A stretch of 24,068 nt of DNA from Fimbriimonadales bacterium. Lineage in GTDB: Bacteria > Armatimonadota > Fimbriimonadia > Fimbriimonadales > Fimbriimonadaceae. The position numbers were made by a program, and so were the translations under genes. Positions 1 to 7,383 of this stretch are shown here, one piece after another. Location of the stretch: assembly GCA_026392145.1 (NCBI GenBank), contig JAPLCS010000414.1, positions 1 to 24,068 of the forward strand. Direction: 5' to 3'. The stretch's first letter is position 1. The number at the start of each line of letters is the position of its first letter. Below the pieces are notes generated by a model, which saw only the letters and a program-made list of their open reading frames with translations, did no database searches and was not told the origin of the DNA.

Positions 1-846
1 TTTGCCTACGCATTCCTAAAGGAAATTTCGCTTGATGGTCATCCCATCATGATTAACTCGATAGGCAGAAGTGAGTGCCGATTAAAATATAGCGAAGTTA
101 TCCTCAACCACCTTGAGTCGTACCTAAAGGATGTAGAGGATGGTGTCAGATTAAGGATACAAAAGAATCCGCTCGGTGTTCTAGATACCAAAGATGAGGT
201 CCTTCAACGAGCGATTGAGGGCGTTCCATCCATACTCAACTTCTTGGAAGATGAATCAAAACAGAGATTTGACACTCTGCAAGAACTTCTTGTTGAGGCA
301 GGAATTCCATTTGTAGTATCGCCGGAGATTGTTCGCGGTCTTGACTATTACACTGAAACTGTCTTTGAATTTGTTCATCCTTTGTTACCAGGAATATCTG
401 CATTTGCAGGTGGACGATACGACAACCTCATCAAGCAGCTTGGTGGGTCACCGACGCCTTCAGTAGGTTTTGGAATGGGGATGGAGCGATTGATTCTTGC
501 TCTTGAGGCAAATGGACGAAAGTCTTCCCTGTCTTCACCTCAAGTCTTTGTGGTGTGTGCAAGTCAATCTGCTCGATCTGAGTGCAGAAAACTAATCAGA
601 AATTTAAGGTCTGAGGGAATTATTTCCGGCTATGACCTCGACAATAGAAGTTTGAAGTCTCAGATGCGACAAGCAGATAGTTCTGGTGCAGAATTTGCTC
701 TCATTATCGGTGAGGATGAGATAGCGAACAAAACGGTTACGGTTCGAAATCTGAAATCAGGATCTCAAGAGCTAGTCTCACGTACCAAAGTGGTTGACAG
801 CTTAGTAAATCCTAACGAGTCATCATGCGAAGAAAACGGGCTCTAG
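1..846 (+). CDS. hisS: Histidyl-tRNA synthetase, 5'-truncated by window edge
   Basis: Class II aminoacyl-tRNA synthetase that charges tRNA-His with histidine in the cytoplasm. The frame is open from base 1, so the 281 residues seen are the C-terminal part only; the first internal ATG is at 49. Visible landmarks are the histidine-binding segment RGLDYYTETVFEF, the AGGRYDNL loop and class II motif 3, GFGMGMERL. They are followed by a HisRS-type anticodon-binding domain of about 90 residues that starts near SPQVFVVCA and includes the GYDLDNRSLKSQMRQAD stretch. Motifs 1 and 2 lie upstream of the window. The gene ends with TAG at 844-846, inside the start of the next gene, which suggests translational coupling. 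Identification is from the motifs and is secure. Confidence 0.96.
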   Translation, partial: FAYAFLKEISLDGHPIMINSIGRSECRLKYSEVILNHLESYLKDVEDGVRLRIQKNPLGVLDTKDEVLQRAIEGVPSILNFLEDESKQRFDTLQELLVEAGIPFVVSPEIVRGLDYYTETVFEFVHPLLPGISAFAGGRYDNLIKQLGGSPTPSVGFGMGMERLILALEANGRKSSLSSPQVFVVCASQSARSECRKLIRNLRSEGIISGYDLDNRSLKSQMRQADSSGAEFALIIGEDEIANKTVTVRNLKSGSQELVSRTKVVDSLVNPNESSCEENGL

Positions 847-1712
847 GCACTTTTTACTTTTTAGGTTTTATGTGTCTGCAAAGCCCTGCGTGTTTTGCTC
901 AACTTGCTGACGTTAGATTGAGAGGCGATATTTCAATTGGAGTTGTCAAATCAGATGGAATTCAATCAGCTTCGGTAACACCACTCGGTAGATTTTCAAC
1001 CCTAGGTCTGCAAGCAATGCTCCCAGTAGGAGTTCGAATAAATGTCATACAAAGAGTTTCAGGGTTCAAAAATGACGTGGATGATGATGGCTTTGACGAG
1101 TACTCAATCGAGGATCAGGGATCATGGAAAGTCGGAAAGCAATACCTACCATTCGGGGGAGGCACCCTTCTTCGAGAAACTGCAATAGCTGCGCGAATAG
1201 ATTCATCCTTGATCTTTGAAGGACTTCCTTTAGCACTTGCTTTAGTGGATCAAGGAAGTGGACGCCAATATGGAGTTTCAGCTCGAGTCGGGAGCCGAGG
1301 TCAAGGAGTAAGTGTTGCATTTGGAAAACATTTCGGCATTAACGGAACTTCCTTTGCGGTTGTGAATCGCTCTTCAACAGGTGAACACTCAGGTTGGGGA
1401 AGAATGTATGGAGCCGATTGGAATCGACGCTTCGGAAGATTTAATGCAAAAGTTGAGGGAGTCATCCTTCGCGCTCCAGAGGCGAATCAAAATGATGAAG
1501 AGTGGCTGGATTTGTCGCTTGGATATGACTTGGGAGTAAACAAGCGGCACTCAGTTTTGGTAGGTGCTACCACTGAAATTGGCACCAATCTCATCTTCTA
1601 CCGAGTTCAAGGAGTCTATACGGCTCAAAAAGGAGTTCAACTAGAGGGACTCTATCGGCAAAACTCCAACGGCTTTTTGGATTTTTCAATATTTTTGAGG
1701 CTGAGGTTTTAG
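825..1712 (+). CDS. Predicted secreted outer-membrane beta-barrel protein
   Basis: A 295-residue protein with no family I can name. A basic, hydrophobic N-terminus with likely signal-peptidase cleavage after ACFA (about residue 25) indicates export. The rest is rich in alternating polar/hydrophobic strands, Gly and aromatic residues. The chain ends in FSIFLRLRF, with a terminal Phe and alternating hydrophobic residues, as in the beta-signal recognised by BamA in diderm bacteria. I infer a small outer-membrane barrel. The ATG lies 22 bases inside hisS, with only a weak upstream purine stretch (aacgag), so translation probably depends on ribosomes finishing hisS. The next gene starts two bases after its stop. 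A short insert, DVDDDGFDEY (about residues 85-94), looks like an acidic, possibly Ca-binding loop. An alternative is a periplasmic beta-rich protein. Confidence 0.72.
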   Translation: MRRKRALGTFYFLGFMCLQSPACFAQLADVRLRGDISIGVVKSDGIQSASVTPLGRFSTLGLQAMLPVGVRINVIQRVSGFKNDVDDDGFDEYSIEDQGSWKVGKQYLPFGGGTLLRETAIAARIDSSLIFEGLPLALALVDQGSGRQYGVSARVGSRGQGVSVAFGKHFGINGTSFAVVNRSSTGEHSGWGRMYGADWNRRFGRFNAKVEGVILRAPEANQNDEEWLDLSLGYDLGVNKRHSVLVGATTEIGTNLIFYRVQGVYTAQKGVQLEGLYRQNSNGFLDFSIFLRLRF

Positions 1713-1713
1713 T

Positions 1714-2343
1714 ATGTTGGTCTGGTTGCTCTCTGCACTAACGGCTTTAATCATATTAGGAATGATTGCTGGATTCATTTGGACTCTGAAGCAGTCAAAA
1801 AACAATCATCCAAACGACACGCTTACTATTGATAGTTTGGGAATCTACCGTCCGATAAAAGCACTCCAGAACGAAATTCTCGAGTTGGTCAACCAATCGA
1901 ACAAGCCTTCAGTATCTGGAACAAAAGAAGCGCTCGTAGAAGAAATTCATCGAATTGATGACTATGTGATTAAATCCCTTGTTTCTCGCCAGCAAATTCG
2001 AAGGGCAATCATGGGGGCAGCCCTGGCTAAATCTGATGCCGTCTCTTATCTTAATCAAGCTGAAACCCAAGTAGATACTAGTGAAAAGCTGAGACTTATG
2101 CAATCCTATGAAGCTCTCCAAGGTGAAATAAAGCACTATGAAGAAGCAGAAAAATTAGTGTCAAGAATAGATTCGGGACTGGCCTTAACTACTTCCTCAT
2201 TAAAGTCACTTAAAGCAAATATTCTGCTCTCCGATGTTCGTTCCAATGAGAGCAGTCAACTAGACGAATTAAGAAGTGCACTCTCTTCAATAGATGCTCT
2301 CGAAAGAAGCATCAAAGAAGCAAATGAGTTTCTTGACGCATAA
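1714..2343 (+). CDS. Membrane-anchored coiled-coil protein, unknown function
   Basis: A 209-residue protein I do not recognise. One transmembrane segment occupies about residues 2-25 (LVWLLSALTALIILGMIAGF), followed by a basic KQSKNN stretch, consistent with an N-in/C-out or signal-anchor topology. The remaining 180 residues are strongly helical and charged, with heptad-like leucines from about residue 50 to the end, suggesting a long coiled coil. The start is supported by GAGG about eight bases upstream of the ATG, within the end of the preceding gene; stop and start are separated by one base. It is followed within 20 bases by the J-like gene. The context suggests a set of membrane-associated proteins made together with the downstream SPFH protein. 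No enzymatic motif is visible. Confidence 0.75.
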   Translation: MLVWLLSALTALIILGMIAGFIWTLKQSKNNHPNDTLTIDSLGIYRPIKALQNEILELVNQSNKPSVSGTKEALVEEIHRIDDYVIKSLVSRQQIRRAIMGAALAKSDAVSYLNQAETQVDTSEKLRLMQSYEALQGEIKHYEEAEKLVSRIDSGLALTTSSLKSLKANILLSDVRSNESSQLDELRSALSSIDALERSIKEANEFLDA

Positions 2344-2361
2344 GGTAGATTGGAGGGGAGG

Positions 2362-2769
2362 ATGGCTGAACTTGATCGACTCATAAACATTGGAAGAGCC
2401 TATGCAAATAAGGCGAAAGATTCGTTCAATGCTCCTGAATCACCCGAAGAAAAAGCCATCCAAGAATTGAAACAATCTCTAGAGAGTCCAACTTTCAATT
2501 CAACTCCATCGACTGAATCTGTGAACAGAGAACCAATAACGGAGGAGGAAGCTCGATTAATTCTGGGAGTAGCCAAAGACGCAAACTTTGGGGCAATAAA
2601 AACTCAATACACACTTCTTTGTGGGCATCTTGCTGAATTCAAATCCAAATATCCCTCGAAACAGTCAATCGCAGCCAAGGAAGAAATGCGCTTAAAAATG
2701 GCATTTGAGCTCTTATCTAGCCAAGCAGACGCAACCGAGAAGAGATTTGGGTCACTTGAAATAGAATAG
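2362..2769 (+). CDS. Small protein with a J-domain-like C-terminus lacking HPD
   Basis: I chose ATG 2362 (135 residues) over TTG 2350 because GGAGG at 2352-2356 sits five bases before it. The N-terminal half is charged, with low-complexity Ser/Pro/Thr/Glu content. From about residue 59 the chain reads EEARLILGVAKDANFGAIKTQY, which matches the first two helices of a DnaJ domain (usually YxxLGV...A...IKxxYRxLA). It then continues through a helix with an AFELLSS segment like helix III. The His-Pro-Asp loop that stimulates DnaK ATPase is absent: the stretch between the helices contains GHLAEF and KYP instead. That makes it a J-like protein unlikely to stimulate Hsp70 directly. The gene sits between two membrane coiled-coil genes. 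The similarity is read by eye and needs a profile search. Confidence 0.68.
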   Translation: MAELDRLINIGRAYANKAKDSFNAPESPEEKAIQELKQSLESPTFNSTPSTESVNREPITEEEARLILGVAKDANFGAIKTQYTLLCGHLAEFKSKYPSKQSIAAKEEMRLKMAFELLSSQADATEKRFGSLEIE

Positions 2770-2810
2770 ACCTCACGTAATTGAGCAAATCGGTCTATCA
2801 TTTATATAAC

Positions 2811-3194
2811 ATGGAAATTCCAGCTTGGTGGTTAATTCTTTCAGGATTGTTTTTCACAATCAATCTTGTTTTCTTCATCGTGCTATGCATTGCGCTTGTA
2901 CGAATGATGAAAGTAGCCGAGGAGTTGAAGCCCAAAGTCGATCGAATTTCGAACAGAGTTGATTCCATCTCAGTCAAAGTGGATGAAATGGCGACAACAC
3001 TCAACGAAACCGTCAAGAAAGTTAGCGAAAAAACGTCCAGTGTTGCCGCTGATGCAGAAATGATTACCCATGTTGGAGCCGAAAATTTTGGTAAATACGC
3101 TCCAATATTAGCGACCATCGGAACGGTTGTAAAAGTTGTTCAAATCATGCGTCAGCTTGGAATTAAGATGCCTTCTCGGCGAAAGCATGATTGA
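2811..3194 (+). CDS. Membrane-anchored coiled-coil protein, DUF948-like
   Basis: A 127-residue protein from ATG 2811; a TTG at 2781 would add ten residues, and neither start has a clear Shine-Dalgarno sequence. One transmembrane segment covers about residues 4-28 (WWLILSGLFFTINLVFFIVL). A helical region follows with repeated RISNRVDSISVKVDEMATTL-type heptads, and the C-terminus is basic (MPSRRKHD). The layout, a single N-terminal membrane helix followed by a short amphipathic coiled coil, resembles DUF948/YtxG-like proteins, but I cannot confirm membership. It is the fourth member of a compact run upstream of the SPFH gene, 58 bases before that gene's ATG. A TATAAC sequence at 2804-2809 is probably too close to the ATG to be its promoter. 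Confidence 0.7.
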   Translation: MEIPAWWLILSGLFFTINLVFFIVLCIALVRMMKVAEELKPKVDRISNRVDSISVKVDEMATTLNETVKKVSEKTSSVAADAEMITHVGAENFGKYAPILATIGTVVKVVQIMRQLGIKMPSRRKHD

Positions 3195-3252
3195 TTCATC
3201 TTAACAAGAAATGACCGAATCCTAATAGGTACTCATTCCGTATGAGTAGTTG

Positions 3253-4299
3253 ATGGAAACATTCACTCCGGGAATTTTTCAATTTGGAACATTTCTTTCT
3301 CAAGTCGACTCTACAACGATAGGACTTGGAGCCGTTGGCAACGTGGTATTTATCATCGTTTGCCTGTGGATTTTCTTCAGTTGTGCTTTTGTTGTGGGTC
3401 AACAAGATGTACTTATCATTCAAAGATTTGGAAAGTTTCTCCGCGTCGCCCAAGCTGGTTTGAATTTCAAAATCCCATTGCTTGACAAGGTGGCTGGCAA
3501 GGTGTCCTTAAGAATTCAAGAACTGGATATCCCTGGTCAATTCAAAACAAGTGACAACGTCTTTGTCAACATGATTATTAGGGTTCAATTTTCAGTCATT
3601 CCTGAAAAATCTGCCGACGCTTTTTATAAGTTATCATCGCCTGGACAACAGATTTCTGCCTTCGTACTCAACGTGGTTCGAGGCGAAGTCGCGAAGATGA
3701 TTTTGAGAGATGTCTTTGAGCACCAAGACAGCATTGGTAGCGCAATCAACCAGCAGTTATCGCTGTCCATGATGGAGTTTGGATTCCAGATTCGAAATGC
3801 ACTCGTAAACGAAGTGCGTCCAGCAGAAGAAGTAGTCCAGGCCATGAACCGTGTTCTGGCAACTGAGAATGATAAGGTCGCTGCTAAAAATCAGGGTGAA
3901 GCGCAGAAGCTCAGAGCGGTATTGAACGCAGAAGCAGAGGCAGAATCAAAGAGACTCCAAGGCGAGGGGATTGCAAAGCAAAGAGAAGCCATTGTCACAG
4001 GACTAGCTGCTTCAGTTGACAGTCTAAAAGCGGCAATGCCAGAAGCTAATGCCAGTGACTTGATGAGACTTGTCTTACTCAACCAGTATTTTGATGCGCT
4101 CAGAGATATTGCTCACGGCGAAAAATCGAAAGTGGTGTTTATGTCTAGCTCACCAAACGCTATTCAGTCGTTTAGTGATCAACTCTATCAAGCTATGGTC
4201 GGAGCCAATGAAACATCCAACCATCCGGCAAACACTGGGGCAGGTCAAGGTGGAAATCAAAAGAAACCTAATATCTTTGACGTAACCACAGATAAGTAA
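3253..4299 (+). CDS. SPFH/band-7 domain membrane protein (stomatin/HIR-like)
   Basis: A 348-residue protein (ATG 3253; the TTG just before it at 3250 would add one residue). A transmembrane segment lies at about residues 25-47 (VGNVVFIIVCLWIFFSCAFVV). It is followed directly by the band-7 start, GQQDVLIIQRFGKFLRVAQA, and GLNFKIPLLDKV, typical of stomatins and plant hypersensitive-induced-reaction (HIR) proteins. The domain continues through VNEVRPAEEVVQAMNRVLA and an Ala/Glu-rich helix (AEAEAESKRLQGEGIAKQRE) characteristic of SPFH oligomerisation helices. The last 40 residues are Gly/Asn/Gln-rich and probably disordered. Family members form large membrane-bound oligomers linked to membrane microdomains and protein quality control. 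Co-location with coiled-coil membrane proteins and a J-like protein fits such a role, but that is inference. The gene ends just before a strong hairpin. Confidence 0.9.
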   Translation: METFTPGIFQFGTFLSQVDSTTIGLGAVGNVVFIIVCLWIFFSCAFVVGQQDVLIIQRFGKFLRVAQAGLNFKIPLLDKVAGKVSLRIQELDIPGQFKTSDNVFVNMIIRVQFSVIPEKSADAFYKLSSPGQQISAFVLNVVRGEVAKMILRDVFEHQDSIGSAINQQLSLSMMEFGFQIRNALVNEVRPAEEVVQAMNRVLATENDKVAAKNQGEAQKLRAVLNAEAEAESKRLQGEGIAKQREAIVTGLAASVDSLKAAMPEANASDLMRLVLLNQYFDALRDIAHGEKSKVVFMSSSPNAIQSFSDQLYQAMVGANETSNHPANTGAGQGGNQKKPNIFDVTTDK

Positions 4300-4313
4300 A
4301 TACTGTTACTCAG

Positions 4314-4354
4314 TAACCACTTGAGGTTTTGAGGCATAAAACCTCAAGTGGTTA
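4314..4354 (+). terminator. Hairpin after the SPFH gene, probable terminator
   Basis: A perfect 17-bp inverted repeat, TAACCACTTGAGGTTTT at 4314-4330 and its complement at 4338-4354, with a seven-base loop GAGGCAT. It starts 14 bases after the SPFH stop. The sequence after it is only GTTTTG, so the U-tract is weak, but the stem is long and stable. It probably separates the hisS-SPFH transcript from pilC. Confidence 0.7.
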
Positions 4355-4482
4355 GTTTTGAACCTAAAATTCCTCAAAAAAACTCGCAAAAATCCTAGGA
4401 AGGGACCTTTGCATATGCCGATAACATGATGTAAGTAACTTCACGAGATTTCTTTTGAAGCCCTTACATCCACGAGGAATTT

Positions 4483-5694
4483 ATGCCGCTGTACGCCTAC
4501 AAAGCGATTGATACAACCACTGGAAAAATTGTTACTTCCACCACTGAAGGTGAAAGTGAACAGTTCGTTGCGGCAAAACTAAGGGAACAGTCCCTGCACG
4601 TTTCAGAAATCAAACTCGCTAAGGCTAGCGGAGCAGGTGGTGGTAACTTTGGCAAGAAAAAGATGAAACCAAAGTCTCTGGTCGTCTTTTCTCGACAGTT
4701 TGCAACGATGATTGATGCTGGTATTCCAATTTTAAGATGTATGGACATCCTTGCAAGCCAATGCAAAGATCCAACTCTTAAGTCAGCACTCGATGTAATG
4801 ACGCTGGATGTTAAAAGTGGAATCACGCTTAACGAAGCAATGGCTCGACATCCGGAAGTCTTCAACCGCCTCTATGTTAACATGGTAAAGGCTGCTGAAA
4901 TCGGCGGTATCTTGGATCTTATCTTGGATCGCTTGGCCCAATTCCTTGAGTACGAAGCAGAGGTCAAAGGAAAGATTAAGAGTGCAATGACCTATCCTGT
5001 ACTCGTTCTTTGCTTCTCACAGCTAATGCTTTTTGCCCTCTTCACTTTTGTGCTTCCGAAATTCAAAGAAATTTTCACAGGCATGAATGTCGAGATGCCA
5101 ATCGTAACCAAGTTTCTTTTTGGAATTGGAGACTTCATGCAGGCCTACTGGTGGGTTCTCATCCTCATGTTTGTAGGTGGGATTATCGCCCTCAAGCAGT
5201 GGGCTAAAACTCCGCGTGGAAAATATCAATTCGATTTCTTTAAGCTACGAATCCCGGTAGTGGGTGAGTTAACTCTGAAAATGAGTGTTGCCCGATTCTC
5301 CCGAACCTTCGGTACTTTGATTAATTCAGGTGTTCCCATGATGCGGAGCCTCGAAATTGTTGGAGAGACCCTTGGAAACCAGGTACTGGCCGACGCTATT
5401 GACGACACTCGAGCGAGTTTGCGAGAAGGCAACAAACTTTCCGTTCCACTTACAGCATGTGGACTCTTCCCTACCATGGTCACCACCATGATCGATGTAG
5501 GCGAAGAATCGGGAAGACTTCCCGAAATGCTTGTTAAAGTAGGCGAATTTTACGACCAAGAAGTTGATCAAACGGTGAAAGGACTCACCTCATTGATTGA
5601 ACCTCTTCTCATCATCTTTCTTGGATGCGTGGTTGGATTCATTGCAATCTCAATCATGGTGCCAATCTTCAGCATTGTAAACAACATTAAGTAA
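4483..5694 (+). CDS. pilC: Type IV pilus/type II secretion platform protein PilC (GspF family)
   Basis: Inner-membrane platform protein of a type IV pilus or related secretion machine; it couples the PilB/PilT ATPases to pilin assembly. At 403 residues it has family length. The N-terminus MPLYAYKAID is typical. Two T2SSF domains are visible: about residues 68-190 (FSRQFATMIDAGIPILRCMD ... AAEIGGILDLILDRLAQFLE) and 270-395 (RFSRTFGTLINSGVPMMRSL ... DVGEESGRLPEMLVKVGEFY). Membrane helices lie at about 172-191, 222-238 and 373-395. The start is backed by GAGGA at 4474-4478, four bases upstream. No pilB, pilT or pilM lies within the window, so it is separated from the rest of the machine here. 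It stops 40 bases before the sigma-GGDEF gene with no strong terminator between, so the two are probably co-transcribed. The H-X9-DG prepilin at 12935 is a possible substrate of such a machine. Confidence 0.95.
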   Translation: MPLYAYKAIDTTTGKIVTSTTEGESEQFVAAKLREQSLHVSEIKLAKASGAGGGNFGKKKMKPKSLVVFSRQFATMIDAGIPILRCMDILASQCKDPTLKSALDVMTLDVKSGITLNEAMARHPEVFNRLYVNMVKAAEIGGILDLILDRLAQFLEYEAEVKGKIKSAMTYPVLVLCFSQLMLFALFTFVLPKFKEIFTGMNVEMPIVTKFLFGIGDFMQAYWWVLILMFVGGIIALKQWAKTPRGKYQFDFFKLRIPVVGELTLKMSVARFSRTFGTLINSGVPMMRSLEIVGETLGNQVLADAIDDTRASLREGNKLSVPLTACGLFPTMVTTMIDVGEESGRLPEMLVKVGEFYDQEVDQTVKGLTSLIEPLLIIFLGCVVGFIAISIMVPIFSIVNNIK

Positions 5695-5734
5695 TTCGGC
5701 GTAAGGAAGCGCCACAAAACAAAGGAGTCATGGA

Positions 5735-7021
5735 ATGAGTTTTGACGGAATAAAGAACGAGAATAGTGCATACAGCGAGGCAGAAAACCTTGTCTTGCGC
5801 TACATCGAAAAGCCTAGACCAGAATTGAAGGATTTAATTCTGGTTACCTATTCTGGTTTGGTAGAACGAACGGCACGCAAGTTTAGCGGAATCGAAGCGT
5901 TTGAAGACTTAGTACAGGTTGGATATATTGGACTCCTTAATGCTCTTTCCAAATATGACCCTGCCGCAGGTGTAAGATTCAACACTTATGCAACCTATCT
6001 CGTCGCAGGTGAAATCAAACACTACCTTCGAGACAAAACTCAAACCATCAGACAGCCTGCTTGGTTACAAGAACTACGACACAAAGTAAACAAAGCTTCC
6101 GCTGGCTTGCAAACGGAACTTGGTAGAGCTGCTACGGAACGCGAAATAGCTGACCACATTGGAGTTAGCGAAACTTCAGTACACGAAGTCATCATGACTC
6201 AAGACCTGCTTAGAGTTGGCTCACTAGACAGCATGCAAAATGCTGAAGAAGATACAGAAAGCGAAATCGACAAGATAGATGCCGCACAGTTCTCTCCTGA
6301 GCAACTTTCCGTTGAGGACCGGGTGGTACTGGAAGAAGCAATGTCACAACTGAGAACTCTTGAACAGCAAGTACTCACAATGTTCCACTTTGAAGCAATG
6401 AATCAGACTGAAATTGCACATAAACTTGATATTTCTTGCAATTACGTTTCACATATTCTCCGACAAAGCCTTTCAAAGTTGAGAAAGATTCTGAGTGCAG
6501 AGGAGTCGAAAGACAGAATGCTCCGTAGATCAGATGTAAACACTGAGAATGAAATAATTGATGCGAATACGGGTGCGTATACGGAAACGTACTTCCGTAA
6601 TCGGCTTGAAGAAGAACTTCATCGCGCATCTTTCGAAGGAAACAACGTTGCACTCATGCTCGTGAAATTTGAAGGTCTAGAAGGGCTTCGACGATTTTAC
6701 GGAGAACAATCAGTATTAGACTTCCTTGCAGATGCAAGCGACTTCTTTAGAGAAAACGTCCGGAGATTGGATATTGTCGCTCGCTACGGAGAAACGGGTT
6801 TTGCCATCATCATTCCGAGCGGTGGAAAAAACATTGACCTTGTTCGGGCGAGAATGGGTCAACAGCTCCACAATTGGGTGAGTGGTAGATACGGTAACAC
6901 AGGTGCGGTAAGAACTCTTGTTGGAGAAGCAGTGTCGCCAGGTCAAGCAAGAAGCGGATTTGAGATGATTTTGCTTGCCGAATCACAACACGCTGCAGCA
7001 TCTTTCAAGCGAGCAGCATGA
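5735..7021 (+). CDS. Sigma-70 factor fused to a degenerate GGDEF-like domain
   Basis: A 428-residue protein with two parts in one frame. Residues about 35-255 are a sigma factor of the SigB/SigF/FliA type. Region 2 includes EDLVQVGYIGLLNALSKYDP and FNTYATYLVAGEIKHYLRD (about 57-100). Region 3 is about 105-165 (EREIADHIGVSETSVHEV). Region 4 is about 196-252, with a helix-turn-helix around NQTEIAHKLDISCNYVSHIL. Residues about 275-420 resemble a GGDEF domain: DANTGAYTETYFRNRLEEEL matches the usual D.lTglyNRr.f...l.eEl start, and RRLDIVARYGETGFAIIIP matches the R.D.vaRyGGDEFaiilP core. The signature is GETGF at 352-356 instead of GGDEF, so the catalytic acidic residues are missing and cyclase activity is unlikely. 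AGGAG at 5723-5727, seven bases before the ATG, fixes the start. It lies directly downstream of pilC. The role of the C-terminal domain (nucleotide sensing, dimerisation or partner binding) is unknown. Confidence 0.92.
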   Translation: MSFDGIKNENSAYSEAENLVLRYIEKPRPELKDLILVTYSGLVERTARKFSGIEAFEDLVQVGYIGLLNALSKYDPAAGVRFNTYATYLVAGEIKHYLRDKTQTIRQPAWLQELRHKVNKASAGLQTELGRAATEREIADHIGVSETSVHEVIMTQDLLRVGSLDSMQNAEEDTESEIDKIDAAQFSPEQLSVEDRVVLEEAMSQLRTLEQQVLTMFHFEAMNQTEIAHKLDISCNYVSHILRQSLSKLRKILSAEESKDRMLRRSDVNTENEIIDANTGAYTETYFRNRLEEELHRASFEGNNVALMLVKFEGLEGLRRFYGEQSVLDFLADASDFFRENVRRLDIVARYGETGFAIIIPSGGKNIDLVRARMGQQLHNWVSGRYGNTGAVRTLVGEAVSPGQARSGFEMILLAESQHAAASFKRAA

Positions 7022-7030
7022 GCAATTTTA

Positions 7031-7056
7031 TCCCGGCTAAAGACAATTAGCCGGGA
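7031..7056. terminator. Hairpin between convergent sigma-GGDEF and sepF genes
   Basis: A perfect 10-bp inverted repeat, TCCCGGCTAA (7031-7040) and TTAGCCGGGA (7047-7056), with a six-base loop. It sits in the 62-base gap between the stops of two convergent genes. Neither side has a long T run, so it may act as a weak bidirectional terminator or an mRNA 3'-end stabiliser. Confidence 0.55.
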
Positions 7057-7083
7057 ATGGAAGATTTAATCTAACGGATGAAC

Positions 7084-7383
7084 TCAGTTAGAAACGGAAT
7101 TCATCCGTGGAGTTGCAGGTGTCAATTCAACAAGTGCATGCTTAGGAGCGATGAGCACAACATCGGAGCTCACGTTCTCCCAGGTACCCTCCTGAGCGTA
7201 GTTCACACCACATAGGAAGTTAATTGTTTTATCTCTCAACTCACCAGACAAGGCTGCCAAATTAATAATTTGCTGCTCTCCCCGTCGCAACCCGTTAGCA
7301 ACCGCCATTGCATCCTCAAAGGTGTACATATCTTTTCGAACCGTAACGGTATACCGAATGGTCTGGCGTGGCTGACTCTGCAC
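7084..7383 (-). CDS. sepF: Cell-division protein SepF (core domain; N-terminus out of frame)
   Basis: SepF anchors FtsZ to the membrane and forms rings or arcs at the division site. The 99-residue open frame holds the full core domain: TIRYTVTVRKDMYTFEDAMAV, then GEQQIINLAALSGELRDKTINFLCGVNYA and DVVLIAPKHALVEL, matching the usual 'NL..l......r.iDFl.G..yal.G....i....fl..P..v' pattern. It follows yggS, as sepF (ylmF) follows ylmE in many bacteria. The earliest possible start in this frame is GTG 7383, because an in-frame TAA lies at 7398-7396; that GTG has no Shine-Dalgarno sequence. An expected N-terminal amphipathic membrane helix is present just upstream in another frame (7442-7384), preceded by a good Shine-Dalgarno. 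The gene as written therefore either makes a short SepF lacking its membrane anchor, or carries a one-base deletion or sequence error. Confidence 0.85.
   Translation of the reverse strand: MQSQPRQTIRYTVTVRKDMYTFEDAMAVANGLRRGEQQIINLAALSGELRDKTINFLCGVNYAQEGTWENVSSDVVLIAPKHALVELTPATPRMNSVSN

Noticed and set aside
2804..2809. TATAAC as a -10 box for the coiled-coil gene at 2811
   Set aside because: It ends one base before the ATG, which would put the transcription start inside the coding region, and there is no matching -35.
5730..5738. A two-codon frame ATG-GAA-TGA overlapping the sigma-GGDEF start
   Set aside because: The spacing from AGGAG to this ATG is only two bases, too short for good initiation; ATG 5735 at seven bases is preferred. 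It is probably a coincidence.
6785..6815. An active diguanylate cyclase site in the sigma-fusion protein
   Set aside because: The signature reads GETGF, so the conserved acidic residues are absent; only a GGDEF-like fold is claimed.
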